Positions 47,778-56,710 of a stretch of DNA of 64,000 nucleotides are shown piece by piece (the stretch's first letter is position 1; each line of letters starts with the position of its first letter). The notes under the pieces are model-generated. The model saw nothing but the letters and a program-made list of their open reading frames with translations, ran no database searches and was not told where the DNA came from. The translations under genes were made by a program, and so were the position numbers. This DNA comes from Vibrio sp. 10N.261.45.E2 (GTDB lineage: Bacteria; Pseudomonadota; Gammaproteobacteria; Enterobacterales; Vibrionaceae): the NCBI RefSeq assembly GCF_002875705.1, contig NZ_MCZZ01000123.1:69184-133183 (forward strand), written 5' to 3'.

Positions 47778-47813
47778 GAAAAAACCCCACATTGGAATGA
47801 CCAACATGGGGTT
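47778..47813 (-). terminator. Terminator of the 58-residue gene
   Basis: AACCCCA (47783-47789) and TGGGGTT (47807-47813), with TTGG/CCAA inside, form the stem. TTTTTTC follows on the minus strand. Confidence 0.85.
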
Positions 47814-47859
47814 ATAAATTAAACAGTTGCGGCTAAAGTGACACTTTTTTACAGAACGC

Positions 47860-48036
47860 TCAACTTACTTGAGTTTGCTTCCAGATGACAAGTTGCACCC
47901 AAGCATTCTCTAATTCGGTTAACTCTTCTTGAGTTAGCGTAGAAATGCTCGACTTAGCACTGTATCTCTCTGCCCATTTGTCTGACTGGACACGAGTATG
48001 GAACTCTTTCTTTAAATTTGAGATTACGTTATCCAC
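47860..48036 (-). CDS. Small acidic protein, 58 residues, GTG start
   Basis: A small gene with every sign of being real: a GTG start at 48036 with AAGGA seven bases upstream, an amphipathic, highly coding-like sequence (VQSDKWAERYSAK, LTQEELTELENAWVQLVIWK) and a strong dedicated terminator. No family is recognised, and there is no signal peptide. It lies between the end of the nrf operon and ribA on the same strand. It is easily missed by gene finders because of its size. Confidence 0.75.
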   Translation of the reverse strand: MDNVISNLKKEFHTRVQSDKWAERYSAKSSISTLTQEELTELENAWVQLVIWKQTQVS

Positions 48037-48125
48037 AGATACATCCTTATATAGCAGTGCTTAGCCTTTATAATCGGTTAATGTTACAAAATACAGGTCA
48101 ATTGGTAAACACTAATACATAATTT

Positions 48126-48566
48126 TTATGAGCTCTTCCTAACACTTTTTACTGATAGATATATAAATAATAAAAATAACACGCTTGGTAGCAACCAAAG
48201 TAATAGATTTGAAACCTTCATTGCGGGTTTATAAAGTACGAACTCACCAAACCTTTCTGTCATATATTGAGTAATATCACTGTTACTCTTTCCTGCTTTC
48301 ACCATATTGAATACAACAAGGCGCAAGTCTTTTGCTATCGGAGAGTTGGATTCAATCAGATTTTGGTTTTGGCATTGCGGACAACGTAGCGTTTTTGCCA
48401 ACGTAATAGCGCGCTGCTGCTGTTCTGGATTTTCAAACTCAAACAGTTCAACTTGAATACTCGTGTCCTTATTACTGGCTGTAAACAGATCTTCTGCCAA
48501 AGTCGGAAAACTAATAACCACAAGCGTAGACAGCACAACGAGTGCTTGTATTAAAGGCTTCATCAT
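48126..48566 (-). CDS. nrfF: Haem lyase subunit NrfF (CcmH-like)
   Basis: NrfF reduces or holds the haem-site cysteines for the NrfE haem lyase that attaches the special CXXCK haem of NrfA. The 146-residue protein has a signal peptide (about 1-24), the redox motif LRCPQCQNQ (about 61-69) of the CcmH family, and one C-terminal membrane span (about 121-139). Its start overlaps the stop of the upstream thioredoxin gene. It is the last gene of the leftward nrf operon. Confidence 0.9.
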   Translation of the reverse strand: MMKPLIQALVVLSTLVVISFPTLAEDLFTASNKDTSIQVELFEFENPEQQQRAITLAKTLRCPQCQNQNLIESNSPIAKDLRLVVFNMVKAGKSNSDITQYMTERFGEFVLYKPAMKVSNLLLWLLPSVLFLLFIYLSVKSVRKSS

Positions 48567-49117
48567 CCATTCGCACCATCAAAATACATCGCAAGTTCTT
48601 CTTGCCACACGGATTCGTTGATCACGCCCAGTAACTTCTTAATGATTTGGCCGTCAGCGTCGACCAGATACGTTTCAGGAGTACCGATTACGCCGAGCTC
48701 TAACGCTAGCTTACCTTGAGGATCACTGATCACAGTTAAGTACGGATTACCGTCGCTCGACAACACATTAATTGCTGCGCCTGAATTATCTCGATAATTG
48801 AGCCCAACAATTGGAATACCTTTGGCGTGAAGTTTGAGCAAAAAAGAATGCTCAGTTTTACATATGCCGCACCACGAAGCCCATACATTAACCAATTGGT
48901 AAGGATGCTGAGTGATATCAGACAACGTAATTTCCTGTTTGCCGCTGATGTCTTCACTATTCGCTAACGCAGTAGATATGAATTCTGGAAATGCCCTTTT
49001 CTGCTCCGACACAGTTGTCGATTGTTGTTTATTATTGAGCGCAAAGGCGAACCCCAACACCACAACAAATGCCAATACAATTAACGTGATGAGCTTGTTA
49101 CGAACGCTGGTATGCAT
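48563..49117 (-). CDS. Membrane-anchored periplasmic thioredoxin of the nrf operon (DsbE/CcmG type)
   Basis: The 184-residue protein has an N-terminal anchor (about 8-27) and a thioredoxin fold with active site WASWCGICK (about 78-86) and the cis-Pro region GVIGTPETYLVD. It belongs to the DsbE/CcmG group that reduces apocytochrome cysteines; the same position in some Pasteurellaceae nrf operons is called NrfX. It overlaps nrfE by 20 bp and nrfF by 4 bp, so all are coupled. Confidence 0.88.
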   Translation of the reverse strand: MHTSVRNKLITLIVLAFVVVLGFAFALNNKQQSTTVSEQKRAFPEFISTALANSEDISGKQEITLSDITQHPYQLVNVWASWCGICKTEHSFLLKLHAKGIPIVGLNYRDNSGAAINVLSSDGNPYLTVISDPQGKLALELGVIGTPETYLVDADGQIIKKLLGVINESVWQEELAMYFDGANG

Positions 49118-51014
49118 ACTGTGACGCCTTAACGGTTTTCTTTTTACGATGAGTCAATGAAAGTAAAGCGCCGAGAATGGAGAACAACCCACCAAACCAG
49201 ATCCAGCGCGCATACGACTTGTACTGAACTCGAAATGCGTAGGCGGTAGAATCGACCTTCTCGCCCATGGTGATATAAACATCACCATGCCAGAACCATT
49301 TCATAGCAGGCTCACTCATGTTCATGACTCGAACTTGGTAGTGTCTTCTTTCTGGCGCGATAGAAAAGCTTTTCTCATTAGTGTTTAAGCTTAGTATCGC
49401 CTTCTCTGCGGTAAAATTTGAGGCGACATAAAGCTCAGTATCGCGATGAGAAAGCGTCCAGTCCATGAATTTCACTTGTGCGCCAGGGCTTAGTTTATAA
49501 CTGCGCTCAAACGAGTGATAGCTATTCATTGCAGCACCTACGGCGAGTACCGCAACCCCTACATGAGCAAAGGTCATCACCCAGACTTTGCGTTGGAACT
49601 TGGAACTGCGCGTCACCACTAAGCCATAAACATGGGTCAGTAACACCCAGAACGCGAGTGACCATGTTATCAGCACCATCACATGGATCTTCTCGACTTG
49701 TAAAACATAACAGGCAAACCCGAGACAAGTAGACACTAGAGCGATTAATGTAATAACGCCTTTCGACGCATGAGGCTTGATACTGAGCAGCGGGGCAAGG
49801 CCAACAACGCCCATTGCGAACAAAGCCAACGGTGCTATTAGCAGGTTAAAGTAAGGTGCGCCGACTGAAATGTTACCCAGTCCAAGAAGCTCGAATACCA
49901 TTGGATAGAAAGTACCAAACACCACGACAGCCGTCGCCAAAACAAAAACAAGTACCGCAACGAGGCTCAAAAAGCTCTTACTGGCGAAACTGGTAATCGG
50001 GCTTGATTCGAAAGACTCCCCTCGAACAATAAGCAGAGAAAATGAGCTCACCAGTACCAACACCAATATGAGCAGTAGTGCGATGCCTTTAGTTGGGTCG
50101 ACAGCGAAAGCGTGTACCGATGTTAGTACACCAGAACGCACAATAAAGGTGCCTAAGATACTCAAACAAAACGTAAGGAAAGCAAGGCTAAGAGACCACT
50201 TAAGGAGCTGTTGCTTACCCTTTGCAACACCTAGGCTGTGCAATAAAGCGGTCGAAGTGAGCCACGGTAATAAGCTGGCATTTTCAACAGGATCCCAGAA
50301 CCACCAGCCGCCCCAACCTAATTCGTAATATGCCCACCAAGAACCAAGAATGATCCCTGCGGTTAAAAAGATCCAAGCGACCAAACACCAACTGCGACAA
50401 TGGGTAACCCAATCAAACTCAATAGGATCAACTAGTAAAGCGGCAACAGCAAATGCTAGCACCACAGAAAAGCCGACATAACCAAGATAAAGCAACGGCG
50501 GGTGAAAAATCAGACCGACATCTTGCAGCATTGGGTTAAGGTCACGTCCTTCTAACGGCAATGTCGAGTTCATTTCAAATGGGTTTGATGCGAACAACGT
50601 AAACCAAGCAAATATCGCAAGCAGCAGATTCATCACCCACAACACACGGCTTTGGTATTCATCCGAATAGTGTTTTTGTAAAGCGATAACGCCAGACCAG
50701 ACGCTGATCGTCAGTACCCAAAATAACAAAGAACCCTCATGACCTGCCCATACGGCTGCAAGCTTAAAAAATGAGGGTAATTGAGTATTTGAATGTTCAG
50801 CGACATAGAGGACAGAAAAGTCATCACTGACAAAAGCATAACCAAGCAACGCGACAGAAGTGAGAGAAAACAACGCGCTGGAAAGAGAAAAACTGCGAAT
50901 TAAACTTAGATTTTGCACCTGTTTATTTAGCATTTGGTAAAACGAATACACACCAATAATGCTACTGAGCACAGCAACCAATACTAAACTAAACAGCCCC
51001 AAAGAACCGACCAT
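49098..51014 (-). CDS. nrfE: Haem lyase NrfE (CcmF-like)
   Basis: The 638-residue inner-membrane protein matches the CcmF/NrfE family. About 14-15 spans are predicted. The WWD domain that handles haem is clear: WAYYELGWGGWWFWDPVENA (about 228-247). With NrfF it attaches haem to the CXXCK lysine-ligated site of NrfA. The gene starts 129 bp after nrfD, with a hairpin in the gap. Confidence 0.92.
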   Translation of the reverse strand: MVGSLGLFSLVLVAVLSSIIGVYSFYQMLNKQVQNLSLIRSFSLSSALFSLTSVALLGYAFVSDDFSVLYVAEHSNTQLPSFFKLAAVWAGHEGSLLFWVLTISVWSGVIALQKHYSDEYQSRVLWVMNLLLAIFAWFTLFASNPFEMNSTLPLEGRDLNPMLQDVGLIFHPPLLYLGYVGFSVVLAFAVAALLVDPIEFDWVTHCRSWCLVAWIFLTAGIILGSWWAYYELGWGGWWFWDPVENASLLPWLTSTALLHSLGVAKGKQQLLKWSLSLAFLTFCLSILGTFIVRSGVLTSVHAFAVDPTKGIALLLILVLVLVSSFSLLIVRGESFESSPITSFASKSFLSLVAVLVFVLATAVVVFGTFYPMVFELLGLGNISVGAPYFNLLIAPLALFAMGVVGLAPLLSIKPHASKGVITLIALVSTCLGFACYVLQVEKIHVMVLITWSLAFWVLLTHVYGLVVTRSSKFQRKVWVMTFAHVGVAVLAVGAAMNSYHSFERSYKLSPGAQVKFMDWTLSHRDTELYVASNFTAEKAILSLNTNEKSFSIAPERRHYQVRVMNMSEPAMKWFWHGDVYITMGEKVDSTAYAFRVQYKSYARWIWFGGLFSILGALLSLTHRKKKTVKASQYAYQRS

Positions 51015-51085
51015 ATCACCTCAATAAGGCTCCGCTAGAGCAGAGCCGATCTGAACACGCATCTCATGTTTACTAAAAGCATGTT

Positions 51086-51130
51086 CATTAATAAGCAGAT
51101 GTTTAGTATCCGACATCTGCCCATTAATAA
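51086..51130 (-). repeat. Hairpin flanked by 9-bp direct repeats between nrfD and nrfE
   Basis: CATTAATAA occurs at 51086-51094 and 51122-51130. Between them GCAGATGT (51095-51102) pairs with ACATCTGC (51113-51120). It may stabilise or process the transcript between structural and assembly genes. Confidence 0.5.
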
Positions 51131-51142
51131 ACTTGAGCAAAA

Positions 51143-52117
51143 TTAAGCTATCGTTAACTGCCCTGCATAAAGGACAAAAGTTCGCAGCATTAATACGCCC
51201 ATTAGACTTAGCGAAGTCACGGAGAAAATATACACCGAGCTATGGCGGATTGAGGTTGGTGTAACGGCATTCAGCAACAACGGTAAAATCATTCCGACAC
51301 CAATCACGCCATACCAGAACCAACTCGCCCAGAAACCACTACCAATTGCGTTCCATACGGCTTGTTCACTTTGACCACCTGCGAAGATAAGCCCAGTAAA
51401 GAAGGTAATAAGAACAAACAACTCAAACATCACAACCGGACGTTCGAATCCGTGGATCCATGAAATACTCGGGCTATGAGGCGATTCTTTAAAGACCAAT
51501 ACACCAAATAAAATACACGCCGCCGCTCCCGAAGATAAGCTCGAGAATAAGAACAATATCGGCAACACTGGGTTGTTTAATAGTGGGAAGGTGTTTAAAG
51601 CTGACAGTAAGAATCCGGTGTAAGCAGCAAGCATCAGAGCAAGAACCGCTAAGAATATTTCCAAAGCATTCTCAAACGTTTCTAATTTGCCAATCCAGTT
51701 ACCAACGAAATCGAGTCGTCCTTTCAGCCATGCTTGGTCATTTAAAAATACGACGATTTGATCTCTAAATATAATGCCAATCCAAAGGAATAAGATCACC
51801 ATATACACTTGGAATAAGATCACACCCATCGACATCACAGACGTTGGATTATAGAAGATCATGATCTTCCAAAAGGATAACGGTTTGGTCAGGTGGAAAA
51901 CCAAGATCAACAGACCTGAAATGATCCCAAAGGGCGCAAGAAAAGCCGTAGCCGTTAACACACCATTATGAGCAGGATCGCCTTCAATGACCTTACGCTT
52001 TAAGTAAATAGAGATCATTACGGCACCCGCCGACATCCCCGCGAGAAATAGATAGATTGCGATAATCCAGTCCCATACCACGGTACCAGACTGAAAAGCT
52101 GTGTCCCATGCACTCAT
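51143..52117 (-). CDS. nrfD: Menaquinol-oxidising membrane subunit NrfD
   Basis: NrfD takes electrons from the quinol pool and hands them to NrfC. The 324-residue protein has eight or more predicted spans and typical family features (WDWIIAIYLFLAGMSAGAV, about 14-32). GGGGAG eight bases upstream supports the ATG at 52117, which lies 2 bp beyond the nrfC stop. A tight order nrfB-C-D is shared with E. coli. Confidence 0.9.
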   Translation of the reverse strand: MSAWDTAFQSGTVVWDWIIAIYLFLAGMSAGAVMISIYLKRKVIEGDPAHNGVLTATAFLAPFGIISGLLILVFHLTKPLSFWKIMIFYNPTSVMSMGVILFQVYMVILFLWIGIIFRDQIVVFLNDQAWLKGRLDFVGNWIGKLETFENALEIFLAVLALMLAAYTGFLLSALNTFPLLNNPVLPILFLFSSLSSGAAACILFGVLVFKESPHSPSISWIHGFERPVVMFELFVLITFFTGLIFAGGQSEQAVWNAIGSGFWASWFWYGVIGVGMILPLLLNAVTPTSIRHSSVYIFSVTSLSLMGVLMLRTFVLYAGQLTIA

Positions 52118-52119
52118 AA

Positions 52120-52806
52120 TCAAATCTCCCCTTTTTGGTGTGGCACTTTATAAAGTTTTGGTTGAGTACCGAGATAAGCTTTATCTCTGTAAACCACCTC
52201 AGATTTAAGCACCTGGTTTATCTCACTCTTAGGGTCATTTAGATCGCCAAATACCAGCGCATTGGTTGGGCAAGATTCGACACAAGCCGGTAACTTCCCT
52301 TGTGCAAGATTGGTGTCACGACAGAAGTTACATTTATCTGCGGATTTATTCTCTGGATGGAAGAAGCGCACTTGATATGGGCAAGCTAGCAGGCAATAAC
52401 CACAACCGACGCACTTCTCTTTGTGTACATCAACAATGCCAGTTTTTTCATCTTTGTAGGCAGCCCCTGTTGGGCAAACCATCACACAGGGTGCATTATC
52501 ACAATGTTGGCAAGAGTTACGAGTGAAACGGTAATCAACATTTGGATATTCGCCTTGAGGCTCGCTCTTAATAATTTCTAATCGCGATACGCCTTCAGGC
52601 ACTTTGTTCACTTCACGACATGCTTCTGTACAAGCAGTACAACCAATACACGCGGTTTCGTCATGAATCATTCCATAACGCTTAGCACCATCTTCTTGAA
52701 CATTGGCCAATGTTTTACGGCTTGTCACCGCCGCCGTTCCCGCAACACCTGTGGTGAAGATAACAGCGCCAGCGCCAGCCAAAAAGTTTCTTCTTGAGCA
52801 GCTCAT
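52120..52806 (-). CDS. nrfC: Four-cluster ferredoxin NrfC
   Basis: The 228-residue protein begins with a twin-arginine signal (SCSRRNFLAGAG) and binds four [4Fe-4S] clusters. The cysteine groups are CIGCTACTEAC, CQHCDNAPCVMVC, CVGCGYCLLAC and CNFCRDTNLAQGKLPAC with the last ligands in VESCP. It transfers electrons from NrfD to the pentahaem NrfB. It starts four bases after the nrfB stop codon. Confidence 0.94.
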   Translation of the reverse strand: MSCSRRNFLAGAGAVIFTTGVAGTAAVTSRKTLANVQEDGAKRYGMIHDETACIGCTACTEACREVNKVPEGVSRLEIIKSEPQGEYPNVDYRFTRNSCQHCDNAPCVMVCPTGAAYKDEKTGIVDVHKEKCVGCGYCLLACPYQVRFFHPENKSADKCNFCRDTNLAQGKLPACVESCPTNALVFGDLNDPKSEINQVLKSEVVYRDKAYLGTQPKLYKVPHQKGEI

Positions 52807-52809
52807 AGA

Positions 52810-53394
52810 TTACTCCCCTTCTTTCTTCTGGTTGAAGTCTGAATGGCAATCCACACACAGCTTGATGGTTTGCTTCTTATCTAAGCCAAGCACCTTCGCT
52901 TCACTCGCATGAACATCGTGGCAGTTTGAACACGTTAAGTTTTGTGCGTGAACATCGTGAGTCCAACTTGCTTCGCGCAGATCATCAGGCTTATGACAAT
53001 CTATACATTGGCTATTGGCATCTAAGATTAAGCTAGGATCGAGGAAAACCTTTTCAGTTCCAGGTTGTGATTGAGCCGCACGATATTTCACCACTTCAGG
53101 TGCACCATCACGGTGATCGGGGCCTATAGAGGAGTGACAATCGGTACAGTTAACTTCACGACCAAGCAAAGCGTGCGCACTCTCACCGTGTGAACCAAAC
53201 ACCGTTTCTTTTGAATCTTTATGGCATTGAACACACTTGTAATCTTTGTCACGTATCAATTCGACTTCATGTCTTGTTGATTCCCCTACTGGCGTTACAG
53301 CAGGCTCAGCAACAGCATGAATGGAATAACCATAGAGGCAGAATGCTAGAAGGGATTTAAGCATTATGACTATGGCCAATTTAATATTGCCCAT
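52810..53394 (-). CDS. nrfB: Pentahaem cytochrome c NrfB
   Basis: The 194-residue periplasmic cytochrome c has five CxxCH motifs: CVQCH, CTDCH, CIDCH, CSNCH and CVDCH. A signal peptide covers about 1-29 (MGNIKLAIVIMLKSLLAF... ending HAVAEP). It is the immediate electron donor to NrfA. AAAGGA four bases upstream supports this start, though a second Met at residue 11 is possible. It heads the leftward operon, with an FNR-like box at an ideal -41.5 distance from a predicted start site. Confidence 0.94.
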   Translation of the reverse strand: MGNIKLAIVIMLKSLLAFCLYGYSIHAVAEPAVTPVGESTRHEVELIRDKDYKCVQCHKDSKETVFGSHGESAHALLGREVNCTDCHSSIGPDHRDGAPEVVKYRAAQSQPGTEKVFLDPSLILDANSQCIDCHKPDDLREASWTHDVHAQNLTCSNCHDVHASEAKVLGLDKKQTIKLCVDCHSDFNQKKEGE

Positions 53395-53455
53395 TTTATC
53401 CTTTCCTTATACCGGCATTATTTAACTCTCAACTAAATAATATTCCGGTTAAACA

Positions 53456-53498
53456 AAAGTACCCTTAAACGATATTATTACCGTTTAAATGATATCAA
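53456..53498 (-). promoter_or_regulatory. nrfB promoter with FNR-like site
   Basis: Minus-strand TTGATATCATTTAA (53498-53485) matches TTGAT-N4-ATCAA at 8 of 10 positions. It centres 41.5 bp from a start predicted from the -10 TACTTT (53461-53456), the class II activator position. Confidence 0.6.
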
Positions 53499-53541
53499 TT
53501 CTTATTTTGGATAAGCCACAACGCTTTCTATATTTAGAATA

Positions 53542-53557
53542 TACCCCTAATTGGGTA
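53542..53557. promoter_or_regulatory. NarL/NarP 7-2-7 site, nrfB side
   Basis: TACCCCTAATTGGGTA gives two inverted heptamers separated by 2 bp. Only one position departs from TACYYMT-N2-AKRRGTA. Confidence 0.75.
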
Positions 53558-53682
53558 ATACGAAATTTGAATGGTTTAATATGTGAACGTAATCACCCTA
53601 TTTATCACAAGGAGATAGTAAGTAATTACTTGTTATATATGATAATAATTCTCAATTGGATTTTGATAACTCGCATCAACAA

Positions 53683-53698
53683 TACCCCTTTAGGGGTA
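53683..53698. promoter_or_regulatory. NarL/NarP 7-2-7 site, nrfA side
   Basis: TACCCCTTTAGGGGTA is a perfect 7-2-7 inverted heptamer pair, 51 bp from an FNR-like box on the nrfA side. Confidence 0.8.
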
Positions 53699-53734
53699 TA
53701 TAAACTTCAACGTGATTGAAGTCACTACCATTAA

Positions 53735-53748
53735 TTGATCTGGGACAA
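53735..53748 (+). promoter_or_regulatory. FNR-like site, nrfA side
   Basis: TTGATCTGGGACAA matches TTGAT-N4-ATCAA at 8 of 10 positions. No convincing -10 lies at the matching distance, so the class of control is uncertain. Confidence 0.45.
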
Positions 53749-53875
53749 GCTATATCCAACACGTAACAAAATGTGTTTGTTTATGAATTAATATAAACAG
53801 GAATTCTCCAGTTCTTAATTTGAATAGCAAACTCACAACGCTTGGTATAAAAATCAGTATATTGGAGATATCACT

Positions 53876-55306
53876 GTGAAAAAGCATTGGATACGTAATT
53901 CCGTCACAGCACTATTAATGGTTAGCGCATCACTTGCGAGCGCGACCAGTTTTGCTGCGTCTGAACAAAAAGAAATTGGCGATCCTCGTAACGACCAGTT
54001 CGAGCAAAACCACCCTGATCAATATCACTCATGGAGACAAACCTCAGAAAGCGAAACAATTGAGGATGCACTAAAAGAAGATCCAAACATGGTTATCATG
54101 TGGGCTGGCTATGGCTTTGCAAAAGACTATAACAAAGCACGCGGCCACTTTTATGCTATCGATGATGTAAGACAAACGCTTCGTACTGGCGGACCTACCG
54201 ACGAAAACTCAGGCCCTATGCCAATGGCATGTTGGAGCTGTAAAAGCCCAGACGTAGCTCGTGTTATCGAAGAACGTGGTGAAGACGGTTACTTTGAAGG
54301 CAAATGGGCACGCCTTGGCAACGAAATTGTTAACCCTATTGGCTGTGCTGACTGTCACGACACACAAAGCGAAGGCTTTAAAAACGGTGAACCTGCACTG
54401 AAGGTCACTCGTCCTTATGTTGAACGTGCATTCGATGCGATTGGTAAAAACTTTGAAGAACAAGGCCGCTTTGACCAACAAGCGTCTGTTTGTGCTCAGT
54501 GTCACGTAGAGTACTACTTCACAGGTCCAACAAAAGGCGTGAAGTTCCCTTGGGACAAAGGGACCCGAGTTGAACAAATGGAAGAGTACTACGACGATAT
54601 CGGCTTTAAAGATTGGACACATAAAGTATCTAAAGCACCGATGCTAAAAGCTCAGCACCCTGGTTACGAAACGTGGCGTGAAGGTATTCACGGTAAGAAC
54701 AATGTCGCTTGTGTTGACTGTCATATGCCTAAAGTCACCAAAGAAGATGGCACCGTTTATACCGACCATAAAGTAGGTAACCCGTTTGACCGCTTCGAAG
54801 ATACCTGTGCTAACTGTCATACTCAATCTAAAGAGACCATGCGTAACATCGTTTCAAGCCGTAAAGCGCAAGTACTCAACATGAAGCTTACTGCTGAGAA
54901 ACAAATCGTTGCCGCTCACTTTGAAGCGGGCGCAGCATGGGAAGCGGGTGCAACCGAGCAAGAGATGGAACCTATCCTACTGGATATCCGCCATGCTCAA
55001 TGGCGCTGGGACTATGCAATCGCATCTCATGGTGTTCATATGCATGCACCTGAAGTCGCTTTAGAAGTCCTAGGAACTGCTGTTGACCGCGCGGCCGATG
55101 CTCGTACTAAGATTATTCGTCTACTAGCGAAGAAAGGCATCACTGAGTCAATCGAGATTCCAGACATTTCGACCAAAGAAGCTGCTCAAAAAGCGCTTGG
55201 AATGGACATGGATAAGATGAACGCTGAGAAACAACACTTCTTAGATACAGTTGTTCCTAAGTGGGAAGAGCAAGCTGAAAAGCGTGAAGCCAGCTACGAA
55301 TACTAG
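53876..55306 (+). CDS. nrfA: Pentahaem cytochrome c nitrite reductase NrfA
   Basis: NrfA reduces nitrite to ammonium with six electrons in the periplasm. The 476-residue enzyme has a signal peptide (about 1-28) and five haem sites: the special lysine-ligated CWSCK (active site, about 119-123), then CADCH, CAQCH, CVDCH and CANCH. The residues of the active site (His, Tyr, Arg) lie in the family-typical positions. It starts at GTG with GGAG nine bases upstream. It is divergent from nrfBCDE and has its own terminator, so it can be made in excess. Confidence 0.96.
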   Translation: MKKHWIRNSVTALLMVSASLASATSFAASEQKEIGDPRNDQFEQNHPDQYHSWRQTSESETIEDALKEDPNMVIMWAGYGFAKDYNKARGHFYAIDDVRQTLRTGGPTDENSGPMPMACWSCKSPDVARVIEERGEDGYFEGKWARLGNEIVNPIGCADCHDTQSEGFKNGEPALKVTRPYVERAFDAIGKNFEEQGRFDQQASVCAQCHVEYYFTGPTKGVKFPWDKGTRVEQMEEYYDDIGFKDWTHKVSKAPMLKAQHPGYETWREGIHGKNNVACVDCHMPKVTKEDGTVYTDHKVGNPFDRFEDTCANCHTQSKETMRNIVSSRKAQVLNMKLTAEKQIVAAHFEAGAAWEAGATEQEMEPILLDIRHAQWRWDYAIASHGVHMHAPEVALEVLGTAVDRAADARTKIIRLLAKKGITESIEIPDISTKEAAQKALGMDMDKMNAEKQHFLDTVVPKWEEQAEKREASYEY

Positions 55307-55332
55307 TTACTTCAATTAGACCATTACGTAAA

Positions 55333-55369
55333 AACCAGTCACACTATTATGGTGTGGCTGGTTTTTTTA
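55333..55369 (+). terminator. Terminator after nrfA
   Basis: AACCAGTCACAC pairs with GTGTGGCTGGTT (55333-55344 with 55352-55363) with one wobble, followed by TTTTTAG. Confidence 0.9.
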
Positions 55370-55432
55370 GGTTTTGAGGGAATACACATCAATACCTACC
55401 TCCGATCCACTCGCCAATTCAAGGAATAAACA

Positions 55433-55777
55433 ATGAAAACCTTATTTTCGCTTTCAGCACTATGTATCGCACTACTCAGTTCAGGCGTTTACGCTTCTGA
55501 GCGAGCTGAGACAGGGTGGGAATTGATTGAGAAAGGCGCATTAGTTGTTGATGTCAGAACACCCGCAGAATTTGAACAAGGGCATCTAGACAACGCCATC
55601 AACTACCCTCTTTCGGAAGTAGCGACTCACTTCGCTAAGATAGATAAAGACCAACCGATCGTCTTGTATTGCCGCAGTGGGAATCGCTCAGGACAAGCCT
55701 ATCAATTCTTGCGAGCTCAAGGATTCACTCAAATCCATAACGCAGGTGGTTTAAGTGAAATGCAAGAAAGCCAATAG
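55433..55777 (+). CDS. Periplasmic rhodanese-like sulfurtransferase
   Basis: The 114-residue protein has a signal peptide (MKTLFSLSALCIALLSSGVYA) and a single rhodanese domain. The active-site loop is VLYCRSGNRSGQA (cysteine about residue 83), and DVRTPAEFEQGHLDNA is the substrate-side motif. It resembles PspE. It may move sulfane sulfur in the periplasm or protect cytochrome cysteines; placement between nrfA and nrfG is suggestive but the gene follows the nrfA terminator. Confidence 0.88.
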   Translation: MKTLFSLSALCIALLSSGVYASERAETGWELIEKGALVVDVRTPAEFEQGHLDNAINYPLSEVATHFAKIDKDQPIVLYCRSGNRSGQAYQFLRAQGFTQIHNAGGLSEMQESQ

Positions 55778-55881
55778 CCTGAGAGACTAATGGCTCTAAG
55801 GGCTGAACGCTCTAAAGGCACACCGTTTCAAAGGCAAACCACTTCAAAAGCTAACCTGGAAGAACTGTCTGTTGACCAAGC

Positions 55882-56511
55882 CTAGCGGATCATCTGTTTG
55901 GCTTGGTTGATCGAGTGGATAATCGAGACGCGATCAATCCCCTTTTGATTGGAATCTAGGATTTGAGTCCATGCATCAATCGCTTGTTGATAGCGCATAC
56001 TAATGAAGTGATCCGTCGCAATCAGCATCAATGCAGTTCGATCATTGGGATCAAGTTGCATCGAGTGTTCCAATAATGCATTCACGTCATCGTTCATGGC
56101 TTGAGAACTAAGATAGTAAAGTGCCGTTGCTTTGGCAGCATAGAGGCCTGAAGGTGCTTGAGGATCTAATCGAATCGCGTAATCGTAACAGGTGAACGCT
56201 GCATCAAATTCCCCTTTCTGCATATACACACCACCAAGCTTAAACCACAAGTTGGATTGATTTGGATCTTGTTTGAGGCTTTGCTGCAGTTCGTCTTCGA
56301 AATCTGTTGTCGTGTAACGATTACTATCATCCAAAGGCTGTTCAGGTATCTCTTGTTTCAGTTGAGACCAAACAAGCACACTCAAAGTTACAGCAACAAG
56401 CGAAATCACTACATTGCTTCTCAGGTGACTGCTGTTTTTGTTCGCCGCGATGACGACCACAATCAAAAACAGGCTCATTAGTACCAACGCAATCAACAAC
56501 CAGATGTCCAT
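55882..56511 (-). CDS. nrfG: TPR protein NrfG, cytochrome c maturation
   Basis: NrfG presents the apo-NrfA C-terminal region to the NrfEF haem lyase. The 209-residue protein has two N-terminal spans (about 3-20 and 28-46) and several TPR repeats. It aligns well with E. coli NrfG in the C-terminal part (ATALYYLSSQAMND, LDPNDRTALMLIATDHFISMRYQQAIDAW reads 139-167, SINQAKQM). AAGGAG seven bases upstream supports the ATG at 56511. It converges with the rhodanese gene and is separate from the rest of the nrf operon, an unusual placement. Confidence 0.85.
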   Translation of the reverse strand: MDIWLLIALVLMSLFLIVVVIAANKNSSHLRSNVVISLVAVTLSVLVWSQLKQEIPEQPLDDSNRYTTTDFEDELQQSLKQDPNQSNLWFKLGGVYMQKGEFDAAFTCYDYAIRLDPQAPSGLYAAKATALYYLSSQAMNDDVNALLEHSMQLDPNDRTALMLIATDHFISMRYQQAIDAWTQILDSNQKGIDRVSIIHSINQAKQMIR

Positions 56512-56648
56512 TCCACACTCCTTTCTATTCACTCCCTACTCTATCGCTTTCAACTCACCTCTATATTGATCAAGGTTTAGCTATCGAGATTTTAGCGAAC
56601 ACAACTTAGCTATTAAGTCATATCAAACTCTACAAATAACAGGTAATA

Positions 56649-56676
56649 AAAAACCGAGCACTTAGGCTCGGTTTTT
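56649..56676. terminator. Terminator of gyrA
   Basis: AAAAACCGAGC (56649-56659) pairs perfectly with GCTCGGTTTTT (56666-56676) around ACTTAG. Confidence 0.92.
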
Positions 56677-56710
56677 CAATAGTAAGCTTAATTACTTAAC
56701 GTAATAGAGA

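Larger units (their letters stand above)
53395..53875. promoter_or_regulatory. nrfB-nrfA divergent control region
   Basis: The 481-bp region separates the nrfB and nrfA starts. It contains two NarL/NarP-type sites and two FNR-like sites described separately, ordered nrfB - FNR - NarP - NarP - FNR - nrfA. A TTGAT-N7-ATCAA repeat (about 53663-53679) is also present but the spacing is wrong for FNR. The nrfA ribosome site is GGAG, nine bases before a GTG start. Confidence 0.6.

Noticed and set aside
53663..53679. TTGAT-N7-ATCAA as an FNR site
   Set aside because: FNR needs a 4-bp spacer; 7 bp places the half-sites on a different face.
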